NCBI GenBank assembly: GCA_019232905.1
Contig: JAFANA010000121.1
Location: 1-32,802, forward strand
Length of the DNA stretch: 32,802 bases
DNA from: Vulcanimicrobiota bacterium
Lineage (GTDB): Bacteria; Vulcanimicrobiota; Vulcanimicrobiia; Vulcanimicrobiales; Vulcanimicrobiaceae
Reading direction: 5' to 3'
Below are positions 7,322-14,386 of this stretch, piece by piece (the stretch's first letter is position 1; every line of letters begins with the position of its first letter). The notes beneath the pieces were generated by a model. That model saw nothing but the letters and a program-made list of their open reading frames with translations, ran no database searches and had not been told where the DNA came from. Both the position numbers and the translations under genes were made by a program.

Positions 7322-8524
7322 TTACGGATTAAGGTTGAAGCCCAAACCGGCAGTGAAGTCGTTGTGCGTGAACCCGATCGGCGAATTCGCCTTTGCGTTG
7401 CCGCGATTGCCGTTGAAACCGCCTTCGATGAACACCGGGAAGCCTTTGCTAAACGAATAGACGAAACCGATGTTGTACATCTGCAGTGAATACTGCATCG
7501 GAAGCGATTGGCCGAATCCGGTGTACGTGCCACGAATGTTCGGATAGTAGTAATACTCGCCGTACCACGAAATGGCTTTGTCGAGATCGGGGAGCTTCTG
7601 AGCGCCGAATCCAAAGCCGCTCAGCGTCGGATATCCTTGATTATACGTGTTCCATTCCCACGCGACCCCGACGTAGATGCGTCCGATCGGATATGCACTC
7701 GGAGGCAGGAGCCGGTATCCGACATGAACTTGCGAGAAGTCGTCACGCGCAGTGAATCCCGGCACAAACGTCTGTCCGGTGAGACCGACGGTGGTGACTA
7801 GACACGAAGGATCGGTGAGACCTCCGCAGTTGTGCGGATAACGATACTGCTGGAATTCCGCGCTGCCCATAAAGCTCGCGTACTCGATTGCGGCGCGGGC
7901 GCCCCACGACCCGTTCGACGTGTTACCCGCGTTGAACTCATTGTAGACTTTGCCGCCGAAGAGGTAATCGCCGGCGATAAAGATGTCATTCTTCGCAGTT
8001 GGTTTCGGACTCGGTGTCGGAGTCGGTGGTGCCGTCGGCGGTGGCGTCGGCGGTGCGGTCGGCGGAGCCGTGGGCGGCGGCGTCGGCGGCAGATACCGCA
8101 CGACGACGATTTGCCGGTCCGGCACCCATTGTACGTACGCGCCCATTCCTTCGGAAATTACGCGCACCGGAACGACGAGCGTTCCTTTATAGATCTCGGG
8201 CGGCACGTCGAGCGGCCGTTTTTCGCCGTTGATCGTGACTTCGGGAACGCCGACGGTCACTTCAACATCTGAACCGGCCTTGCTTACGCGCACGCTTTTG
8301 TTTGACGGATTGTACGTGACAGTCGCGCCCATCTGCTCGAACATCGAACGCAACGGAACGAGAACGGTCCCGCCCTTCACAAGGGCCGCGAGAACGCGTC
8401 CTCTCTTTAATTCGTCGGGAGTTGCATTCACATGATGGTCGTTGAACAGAATTGGCACTTGCATCATGCCAGTCTGGGACGGCGCGGCCGCCACGACGAT
8501 CGCGCTAAGGATGATACCTACCAT
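7322..8524 (-). CDS. Stalk domain (Cu-amine-oxidase-N type) + Pro/Thr linker + beta-barrel envelope protein
   Basis: 400 aa in three parts. After a short signal sequence (residues 1-14, cleavage near VAAA-PSQ) comes a copper-amine-oxidase N-terminal-like stalk at about 22-145, with the typical GGTVLVPLRSMFEQMGATV and GTLVVPVRVISEGMGAYV. Next is a proline/threonine repeat linker at 146-177. Residues 180-400 are alternating Tyr/Gly/Phe-rich strands (AWEWNTYNQGYPTL, YGEYYYYPNIRG, FPVFIEGGFNGN) ending in GLGFNLNP, as in a small outer-membrane beta-barrel. Despite its name the stalk domain carries no oxidase activity and is a common extracytoplasmic module. The start has GAGGA 4 nt before ATG. I infer an outer-membrane protein with a periplasmic stalk; the function is unknown. 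Confidence 0.8.
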   Translation of the reverse strand: MVGIILSAIVVAAAPSQTGMMQVPILFNDHHVNATPDELKRGRVLAALVKGGTVLVPLRSMFEQMGATVTYNPSNKSVRVSKAGSDVEVTVGVPEVTINGEKRPLDVPPEIYKGTLVVPVRVISEGMGAYVQWVPDRQIVVVRYLPPTPPPTAPPTAPPTPPPTAPPTPTPSPKPTAKNDIFIAGDYLFGGKVYNEFNAGNTSNGSWGARAAIEYASFMGSAEFQQYRYPHNCGGLTDPSCLVTTVGLTGQTFVPGFTARDDFSQVHVGYRLLPPSAYPIGRIYVGVAWEWNTYNQGYPTLSGFGFGAQKLPDLDKAISWYGEYYYYPNIRGTYTGFGQSLPMQYSLQMYNIGFVYSFSKGFPVFIEGGFNGNRGNAKANSPIGFTHNDFTAGLGFNLNP

Positions 8525-8542
8525 GTTGTCCTCTTACAGGGA

Positions 8543-8572
8543 AGACTAGCCAAGCTTATACGAGGCTAGTCT
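8543..8572. promoter_or_regulatory. 9-bp inverted repeat upstream of the stalk/barrel gene
   Basis: A perfect 9-bp inverted repeat, AGACTAGCC with GGCTAGTCT, separated by 12 bp, lies 19 bp upstream of the start codon at 8524. It contains a TATAAG-like box in its loop on the reverse strand. It could be an operator over a promoter, or a terminator-like hairpin of the gene ending at 8610, though no T-run follows it. The position favours regulation. Confidence 0.4.
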
Positions 8573-8609
8573 AGCGGGCAAATGGCCATGACCCTATCCC
8601 GTATGTGCA

Positions 8610-9008
8610 CTAAAACGCAGTGGCGACGAATTTCTTCGAGACGATCGCGCCGTTTGGTTTGCGGCCCCCGTAGCCCCACTCGCCGCTGAATGCGCGGTAC
8701 GACGGCTGGAATGTGAGCGTCATCCATCCGGTGTTGCCTTTGGGCGCTCGCCACTGGGCGGACAATTTGTTGCCGGTCAACGTACCGTGAATTTGGAGCA
8801 CGCCGCTGCCCTGTGAGCCTTTCGCGTCGGCGCTACCGACGACCGTGTCCCCGACTTGAGTGAGATGGAGAGTTCCCGCGATGAATTCGTCACCTGTGAC
8901 TTGCACGACCCAATCGCCCGTAACGTTCGGCGTCGCCTGCGCAGCGGAGGTGATAGGCATGATGATGCCGAGCATCGAGAGTCCAAGAGCGATAATCATA
9001 TGCTTCAT
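8610..9008 (-). CDS. Small secreted beta-rich hypothetical protein
   Basis: 132 aa with a clear signal peptide (MKHMIIALGLSMLGIIMPIT, cleavage near TSA-AQA). The mature part is about 110 residues of beta-strand sequence: VTGDWVVQVTGDEFIAGTLHLTQVGDTVVGSADA, then LQIHGTLTGNKLSAQWRAP and a GEWGYGGRKPNG turn. It resembles the small lipocalin-like or avidin-like secreted domains that read 'GxWxxxv...l.L.q.G..v.G', but I cannot name a family. The start is well supported by AGGAG 7 nt before ATG. No cysteine or membrane segment is seen in the mature chain. Confidence 0.78.
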   Translation of the reverse strand: MKHMIIALGLSMLGIIMPITSAAQATPNVTGDWVVQVTGDEFIAGTLHLTQVGDTVVGSADAKGSQGSGVLQIHGTLTGNKLSAQWRAPKGNTGWMTLTFQPSYRAFSGEWGYGGRKPNGAIVSKKFVATAF

Positions 9009-9163
9009 ACGACACTCCTAAAATGGGAGTTTTCAGCTTTTCACGCAGATGCGCAAAACTGGAGAAGCGCGGGTTTGCGCGCGCGGCGCGAACACATATT
9101 TGCACGATTGGGAGATTTGATTTATGCTGCGCATAACGCACATTGTGTGCGCGGGAGGTATTA

Positions 9164-9616
9164 ATGGACTCCGATATGATGGAAATGCCGGATGAAGAAA
9201 CCGGACGCGGCCGTCGCAAAGCGCGCAGAACGGTCCGGAGAACCGCACGCAAGACCGCACGCAAAGTCCGCAAGGCCGGACGCAAAGTCGCAGGCGCGCG
9301 AAAGAAAGTAGCGCGCAAGGTGGGAGCAGCCCGCAAAAAAGCCGCGCGGAAAGGCGGCGCGGCTCGTAAGAAAGCGGCCCGTAAAGTAGGACGTAAAGTT
9401 CGCAAAGCCGCGCGAAAGGTCCGCAAAACCGCACGGAAAGTGCGTAAAGCTGGGCGGAAAAAGACGACCGCGCGGCGGAAGACCGCACGTAAAAAGGCGC
9501 GTACGGGACGCAAAGCCGCTCGCAAGTCTGCGCGCACGACGCGAAAGACGACGCGCAAGGCCGCGCGCGGCGTGAGAAAAGCCGCACGTCGCGGAGGCCG
9601 CAAAAAGAAAGCCTAA
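9164..9616 (+). CDS. Arg/Lys/Ala-rich histone H1-like DNA-binding protein
   Basis: 150 aa from ATG 9164, behind GGGAGG at 5 nt; an ATG at 9143 is open but lacks a ribosome site. A short acidic head (MDSDMMEMPDEETG) is followed by about 135 residues of near-periodic A-R-K, K-A-A-R-K and K-V-R-K units made almost only of Ala, Arg, Lys, Val, Thr and Gly. Bacterial H1-like proteins (Hc1/HctB, AlgP, HU tails) use similar Ala-Lys-Pro-rich tails to coat DNA. Here arginine is unusually common and proline is absent. Likely chromosome compaction by charge. The DNA is internally repetitive, so alignments across it should be treated with care. A strong terminator follows 33 bp downstream. Confidence 0.82.
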   Translation: MDSDMMEMPDEETGRGRRKARRTVRRTARKTARKVRKAGRKVAGARKKVARKVGAARKKAARKGGAARKKAARKVGRKVRKAARKVRKTARKVRKAGRKKTTARRKTARKKARTGRKAARKSARTTRKTTRKAARGVRKAARRGGRKKKA

Positions 9617-9648
9617 GCGGCACCGTTTTCTACCTTAAAACAGCGACA

Positions 9649-9676
9649 GCGGGCGATCGTCGATCGCCCGCTTTTT
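9649..9676 (+). terminator. Rho-independent terminator after the H1-like gene
   Basis: A perfect 9-bp GC-rich stem (9649-9657 with 9663-9671), loop CGTCG, followed at once by five T residues and GTTT. It lies 33 bp past the stop of the H1-like gene. The opposite strand has no T-run, so it acts on the forward transcript. Confidence 0.9.
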
Positions 9677-9703
9677 GTTTCGCGAATGCGGTATTCTCTT
9701 TCG

Positions 9704-10162
9704 CTATTGCCGCGAATCGAGCGTCCCGGAGAAATTCACGTACGTCCCACGACTGCTGCGCAAGGAGCCGAGAACTCCGTTCGGCGGCAACTGCGTCGAC
9801 GACAGGCTCAACGTCTGCTTTGTATCGCTTTTATTGTAATAGATGGTCCCGTGCTGGAAGTCGAGCGCGCGTGTTTGGCCGCCTTGTTGTAACGACATCG
9901 CATAAGGGAGACACGTGAGGATCTTGTTGTCGCGGAGCGAGCACGCGGCATCATTGATGATGAGCGTCCCGGCCTTGTCGTTCGTTTGAATGAACATCTT
10001 CCTGCCGCTGACGCGGAACGTGACGCCTTCGTAGGTTTGGGTCGACCCGTTCGCCTGCTGAACGCGCACCACGCCCTTTGCTTGCGCGAGCATTGGTGAA
10101 ACGGAGACCGTTAGCGCGGCAAGCTGCGCAATGACAGCTGTCCTGAGAAACAAGCGGTTCAT
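9704..10162 (-). CDS. Secreted hypothetical protein
   Basis: 152 aa from ATG 10162, which gives a clean signal peptide (MNRLFLRTAVIAQLAALTVS, cleavage near AQA-KGV). An ATG at 10183 is also in frame but has no ribosome site, while AAAGG lies upstream of 10162. The mature part has beta strands (VVRVQQANGSTQTYEGVTFRV and KMFIQTNDKAGTLIIND), two cysteines in the CSLRDNKILTCLP segment that could form a disulfide, and ends in a LRSSRGTYVNFSGTLDSRQ strand. I recognise no family. It stands alone between the H1-like terminator and the DUF2252 gene. Confidence 0.75.
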   Translation of the reverse strand: MNRLFLRTAVIAQLAALTVSVSPMLAQAKGVVRVQQANGSTQTYEGVTFRVSGRKMFIQTNDKAGTLIINDAACSLRDNKILTCLPYAMSLQQGGQTRALDFQHGTIYYNKSDTKQTLSLSSTQLPPNGVLGSLRSSRGTYVNFSGTLDSRQ

Positions 10163-10300
10163 GACGGAAAGCCTTTCACTCATCGGAGCAAAACTTCGGA
10201 ACGGGGCGTGAAGACGCCGGGAAGCGCGTCCATCGTGCGCCGTTCGGATAGTAGCGCACGCACGCGTTAGTTACAGTAGAACCGCAGGAGCAACGACGCC

Positions 10301-11671
10301 ATGACCACGCAATTGTTGAGGCCTGCCGCCGAAACGTCCGAACACGAAGAGCGCGGCAAGGTCCTTCGCGGCGAGGTGCCGCGCGAGTCACACGCAGAGT
10401 GGAAACCGTCACCATCGCGCGAGAATCCGCTTGACATACTGCAAAAAGCAGACGACGCTCGCGTTCCCGAACTCGTCCCGATCCGCTACGGGCGTATGCT
10501 GCCGTCACCGTTCACGTTCTTTCGCGGCGCTGCGGCGATCATGGCTGCCGACCTTGCACGTACGCCGTCGATCGGCGTGCGCGTACAGGCGTGCGGTGAT
10601 TGCCACCTGAAAAATTTCGGCGGTTTTGCAACACCGGAACGCAATATCGTCTTTGATATCAACGACTTCGATGAAACGCTTCCCGCGCCGTGGGAATGGG
10701 ACGTCAAACGTCTGGCAACGTCGTTCGTGCTCGCCGCGCGATCCAACGGCTTGCCCAAGTCAGTCTCTCGGCAACTGGCGATTACCTGCGCCGAATACTA
10801 TCGCAAATCGATCCGCGCATTCGCCAAATTCACACCGCTCGATTTATGGTATTCACGCACCACGGCAGATGACTTCATTAACGATATACCGGATCCGCGT
10901 ATGCGGCACGCTGTCGCGGGGCGCGTGCAAAAAGCCGCGTCACGCCGCGGTTCGGATATCGACTACCCGAAACTTGCCGAAGTCGTGAACGGAGAAAGCC
11001 GCATCCGCGACACGCCGCCGCTTATTTTTCACCCCGAACAAACGCGGGAGGCCGGATGGCGGGCGGACGTCGATGACATCTTACGCCGGTATCGCGAATC
11101 GTTGCCGCACGAACGCCGCGAACTTATCGACCGCTATCACTTCGTCGATGCTGCGCTCAAGGTCGTGGGCGTCGGCAGCGTCGGGACGCGTTGCTGGATC
11201 GCACTCATGGTATCGGCGACGAACGAGCCGTTGTTTTTACAGTTCAAACAAGCGTCGAATTCGGTGTTTGAGCCCTATGCGGGAAAGAGCGACTACGAGA
11301 ACAGCGGACAGCGCGTCGTCGTCGGACAACGGATCATGCAGTCGGCTTCCGACATTTTTCTCGGATGGACGCAAGCGAACGGACGAGATTTCTACGTGCG
11401 GCAGTTACGCGACGCGAAAATCAGCCCGCTCGTCGAACAATTCGACGAGGCAATGATGCTGGCGTTTGCGCAAGCCTGCGCAAAAACACTGGCACGCGCG
11501 CATGCGAAATCGGGAAACGCTTGGACGATACGAGGCTACCTCGGCAAAAACGACGCCTTTGACGATGCAATCGGCACTTTTGCCGAGCGATACGCCGATC
11601 AAACCGAAGTCGATCACGGCCTGCTCAAAGCAGCGGTACGGTCCGGCAAAATCGACGCATACGTCGAGTAA
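10301..11671 (+). CDS. DUF2252 family protein (kinase-like fold)
   Basis: 456 aa. Hallmarks of DUF2252 are PFTFFRGAAAIMAADLA at about 70-86, QACGDCHLKNFGGFATPE at 97-113, FDINDFDETLPAPWEWD at 118-134, and VVGVGSVGTRCWIALM in the second half. H102 and N105 in GDCHLKNFG match the catalytic loop pattern of aminoglycoside-phosphotransferase-like kinases (H-x-D/x-N), and FDINDFD resembles their metal-binding segment. The family's substrate is unknown. The start has AGGAG about 9 nt before ATG. No signal peptide or membrane segment, so cytosolic. A 200-bp stretch without a convincing gene follows (11672-11872). Confidence 0.9.
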   Translation: MTTQLLRPAAETSEHEERGKVLRGEVPRESHAEWKPSPSRENPLDILQKADDARVPELVPIRYGRMLPSPFTFFRGAAAIMAADLARTPSIGVRVQACGDCHLKNFGGFATPERNIVFDINDFDETLPAPWEWDVKRLATSFVLAARSNGLPKSVSRQLAITCAEYYRKSIRAFAKFTPLDLWYSRTTADDFINDIPDPRMRHAVAGRVQKAASRRGSDIDYPKLAEVVNGESRIRDTPPLIFHPEQTREAGWRADVDDILRRYRESLPHERRELIDRYHFVDAALKVVGVGSVGTRCWIALMVSATNEPLFLQFKQASNSVFEPYAGKSDYENSGQRVVVGQRIMQSASDIFLGWTQANGRDFYVRQLRDAKISPLVEQFDEAMMLAFAQACAKTLARAHAKSGNAWTIRGYLGKNDAFDDAIGTFAERYADQTEVDHGLLKAAVRSGKIDAYVE

Positions 11672-11872
11672 AAACCAGGGTTTTTCGTTCTTCGAAGAGG
11701 ATCAGCATCGCGAGGCCGAAGATCACCCGGCCGCGCACCAGATTCCCGTCACGAATTTCCCCGGCCCTCCTTTTAGCAACCCGACGATAGCAATGAGGCA
11801 AAACGGCGATTGGGAACCGGCCTTCTCAAGACGTACTTAAGTTCTACGCATACCGAAGCTCAAAATTTGACG

Positions 11873-12562
11873 ATGGCAAAGCGCGTCTTGATCGTCGACG
11901 ATGAGCCGCAGATCGGGGAGGTGCTGAGCGCCTATCTCGCTCGTGAAGGCTTCGTCACGACGGTCAAGGGCAATGTCCGTGATGCAATGGCGGAAATCGA
12001 CGCCGACGCGCCGGACGTAATGGTCCTCGACATCACGCTTCCTGATGGAAGCGGGCTTGATATTCTGCGTGCCGTCGCGGGGCGCGAAATTCCAACGCTT
12101 ATGCTCACCGCGCGCGCCGATGAACTCGACCGTATCGTCGGTCTCGAACTCGGTGCCGACGATTACATCACGAAGCCCTTCTCTCCACGCGAGGTCGTCG
12201 CGCGCGTGCGCGCGGTGATGAGGCGCGCCGAACATCGCGGCGGAGCAATCGAAGAGAACGAAGATATCCTAAAGGTCAACGGTCTGGAAATCGATCTGGG
12301 AGAGCACGAAGTGCGCGTCAACGGAAAAGCGGCACGGCTCACGCCCTCGGAGTTCCGAATCTTGACTGTATTAGCAAAACAACCGGGGCACGCATTTACA
12401 CGCGCGCACCTGCTTGACGTGCTCGGTGACGATGGTTCGGTGTACGAGCGAACGTTGGATCGCCATATCAACAACCTGCGCAAAAAGATCGAGCCCGATC
12501 CCGAGCACCCGACATACGTCCAGACTGTTTTCGGCGTTGGGTACAAGTTCAAAAAGACATGA
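11873..12562 (+). CDS. OmpR/PhoB-family response regulator
   Basis: 229 aa from ATG 11873 (an ATG at 11810 is open but adds an unlikely leader). The receiver domain, residues 1-120, keeps D9/D10, the phospho-acceptor D53 in VMVLDITLPDGSG, T79 and K101 (YITKPFSP). The winged-helix effector, about 130-229, shows EVRVNGKAARLTPSEFRILTVL, a recognition-helix region ERTLDRHINNLRKKIE and the closing TVFGVGYKF. A classical transcription factor of a two-component system; the targets are unknown. Its stop overlaps the histidine kinase start by 4 bp (ATGA). Confidence 0.95.
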   Translation: MAKRVLIVDDEPQIGEVLSAYLAREGFVTTVKGNVRDAMAEIDADAPDVMVLDITLPDGSGLDILRAVAGREIPTLMLTARADELDRIVGLELGADDYITKPFSPREVVARVRAVMRRAEHRGGAIEENEDILKVNGLEIDLGEHEVRVNGKAARLTPSEFRILTVLAKQPGHAFTRAHLLDVLGDDGSVYERTLDRHINNLRKKIEPDPEHPTYVQTVFGVGYKFKKT

Positions 12563-13320
12563 AAGAACACGGAGGTGAAAACCGGCTTTTACACGCCATC
12601 GATCTCGCTCTGGCCAGCGACTGGAGCGAGGCGAAAGCGCTCGCGGAATCGATCGACAATCCGATTGCCGATCGGCTCTTTCTGCTGCTCTCGGACATCG
12701 AGGAACGGGAAGCGGCGCGTACGTTCCAGCTCGCCAACATCCGTCACGAGATCGGTAACGCGCTCTCGATCGCGCAGGCGAACTTGGAAGCGATCATCGA
12801 CGGCTTGCTGGAGCCCACCGAAGCGCGCCTGAATGCGCTGCTGGCGGCCCTCGGCTCCGCCTCTTCGATGCTCGACGAACTGCGCCGGCCCGCGCAAACG
12901 AACGACGAGAACATCGTGCGGATCGAAACGTTCAATCTATGCGCCTTGATCTCAGCGCATGTGGCCGGACTCGCTCGCCTCGCAGCCGCAAAAGACGTAC
13001 AGCTTACCTACGCCTGCGATACGAACAACCCGCAGACCGCTACCTATCGCGGCGACGGCGCGCATGTCGGAAGAATTCTGCGTAACGTCCTCGTCAACGC
13101 AGTCCGGTACACGCCGCCCGGGGGCACGGTCGCCGTGCGATGCAGCGCTGTCGACGCGCGCGTACGCTTAGAAATAAAAGACCATCTCTCCCATTCAAAC
13201 GTCGCCGTGCTCAACAAGATGTTGCGTGTCATCGGTGGCGAGGCGCACATCGATCGACACGAGGGCAACGGAGAGAACTTGATGACGGTAACGCTTCCGC
13301 TCGAACCCGTTCATCCGTGA
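12559..13320 (+). CDS. Soluble histidine kinase with degenerate ATP-binding motif
   Basis: 253 aa. It has no membrane segment or recognised sensor domain. A short helical head is followed by the phospho-acceptor block ANIRHEIGNALS with H63, a dimerisation helix to about 110, and an ATPase domain with N-box RNVLVNAVRYTPPGG at 176-190 (N177/N181). The G1 box, normally D-x-G-x-G, reads EIKDHLSHSNV, so the Asp (D209) is kept and both glycines are gone. A weak G2-like GNGENLMTVTLPL follows. It may be a kinase with poor ATP binding, a phosphatase-only partner, or one needing another input. It is coupled to the response regulator by a 4-bp overlap and shares 10 bp with the convergent gene downstream. 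Confidence 0.85.
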   Translation: MKEHGGENRLLHAIDLALASDWSEAKALAESIDNPIADRLFLLLSDIEEREAARTFQLANIRHEIGNALSIAQANLEAIIDGLLEPTEARLNALLAALGSASSMLDELRRPAQTNDENIVRIETFNLCALISAHVAGLARLAAAKDVQLTYACDTNNPQTATYRGDGAHVGRILRNVLVNAVRYTPPGGTVAVRCSAVDARVRLEIKDHLSHSNVAVLNKMLRVIGGEAHIDRHEGNGENLMTVTLPLEPVHP

Positions 13321-13805
13321 AAACGCCGCGCCTGCTCTGCGCGTTCGCGTTCCGATCGGTCTACTTCGTCCCGCACTTCGCCCGCAATCCAATCGAGAAA
13401 TTCGCGCAAGCTGTTCTCCGCCGATCCGTGTAACAGCACGGCGTCGACCCCCTTGCCGAGCGCGCCTCCCGGCGGAACGTACGTTCCTTGGAGCCACAGC
13501 TCCGACTCTCTCCCACCGTCCGGCGTCACCGACAGCGTACCGTCGAACGTCGGAAATAGGCGATCGTTTTCCGCGGCCTCGATGTGAATGCCGCACTCCC
13601 AACGCCCGGGACGATTGACGACGGTCACTTCCACCGGGACGCGAAGCTGCGCGTGCCCCGGACTCTTGAGTTCCAGCGTCAACGCGAGATTTGCATACGG
13701 TTCTTCGCGGTTTCCGATTGCGCGCATGACATTCATGAGCGCGTCTCGCACAACAGTCGGAGGAAGGTCGAGAGACGCGTAAATTTCGACCGGCGTGCCG
13801 CTCAC
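13311..13805 (-). CDS. SRPBCC/START-like hypothetical protein, copy 1
   Basis: 164 aa. An N-terminal segment ASLDLPPTVVRDALMNVM is followed by alternating strands, a FPTFDGTLSVTPDGG hairpin, the strand ELWLQGTYVPPGGALGKGVDAVL and a C-terminal helix NSLREFLDWIAGEVRDEVD. This layout (beta grip closed by a long C-terminal helix) suits the SRPBCC/START fold that binds lipids or hydrophobic ligands. Clearly paralogous to the upstream gene, which has matching FPEFDGTLTV and ELRGNYEPP blocks. No signal peptide or membrane segment. The two genes overlap by 4 bp. Function unknown. Confidence 0.7.
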   Translation of the reverse strand: MSGTPVEIYASLDLPPTVVRDALMNVMRAIGNREEPYANLALTLELKSPGHAQLRVPVEVTVVNRPGRWECGIHIEAAENDRLFPTFDGTLSVTPDGGRESELWLQGTYVPPGGALGKGVDAVLLHGSAENSLREFLDWIAGEVRDEVDRSERERAEQARRFHG

Positions 13806-14287
13806 CGCGACGCCTTCGCTGCCTCCTCTGCGCGATATCGCGTTTCGATGCGCGTTCCGATCTCTTTCAAAAACTCACGTGCAGTCGCCGATGCGATGCG
13901 CGATCCGAGGACGGTGTCGAACAATGCGCCCGGTATGCCAAGCGGCGGCTCATAATTACCGCGCAACTCGAGCGCGCACGTCGTGTAGTCTTCATCTGCG
14001 CGCACCGTCAGCGTCCCGTCGAATTCCGGGAACGGGCCACCGTTCGCCGGCATCCAATGCACGGCCCACGGTTGATCGAAATGCAGCGGATCGTTCCCGA
14101 CACCGTAAGTAACAATGACATCTTTTTCGACACTGGCTCCGTCGCCATCGGCACTCGGAAACTGCACGCGCAACCGCTGGACGACAGGCCGTCCGCTTTC
14201 GGCTAAGTCTTGGAGGGTTTCGGCGAGGATGTAACGTGCGCGGTCGTACGGGCATGCAAGATAGCGGCGGTGGAAAAGGGTCGACAT
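13802..14287 (-). CDS. SRPBCC/START-like hypothetical protein, copy 2
   Basis: 161 aa from ATG 14287, with AGGA upstream; the open frame to 14350 is not convincing. It shares the block order of its downstream neighbour: PFPEFDGTLTVRADEDY, CALELRGNYEPPLGIPGALFD, then TVLGSRIASATAREFLKEIG as the C-terminal helix. The two differ strongly elsewhere, so the duplication is old. First gene of the pair. Its start is about 100 bp from the forward phosphoketolase start, a divergent arrangement whose shared promoter region is 14288-14386. Function unknown. Confidence 0.7.
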   Translation of the reverse strand: MSTLFHRRYLACPYDRARYILAETLQDLAESGRPVVQRLRVQFPSADGDGASVEKDVIVTYGVGNDPLHFDQPWAVHWMPANGGPFPEFDGTLTVRADEDYTTCALELRGNYEPPLGIPGALFDTVLGSRIASATAREFLKEIGTRIETRYRAEEAAKASR

Positions 14288-14386
14288 ATAGAACGATCCT
14301 AGACCGGGCGTAAGAATAGTGCGAGAACATCTCTTCTCCGGTCGTTCCATAGCGGCTCATGCATACTTGCGAACATCGCTCACGTC

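Noticed and set aside
8020-8095. Short-period GGCGGT-type repeats
   Set aside because: They encode the Pro/Thr linker of the stalk/barrel protein in frame and do not form a CRISPR or other separate element.
8890-9603. Reverse ORF of 237 codons over the H1-like gene
   Set aside because: Antisense shadow of the A-R-K repeats, giving an artificial LRAALR pattern. The forward frame has the ribosome site and terminator.
10184-10300. Possible structured RNA between the secreted protein and the DUF2252 gene
   Set aside because: GC-rich with minor stems, but no tRNA cloverleaf or riboswitch core could be recognised.
11672-11872. 200-bp gap between the DUF2252 and response regulator genes
   Set aside because: A short reverse frame reads like a hydrophobic peptide (VIFGLAMLILFEERK), but it has no well-placed start or ribosome site. 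A weak AT-rich hairpin follows the DUF2252 stop. Neither is strong enough to annotate.
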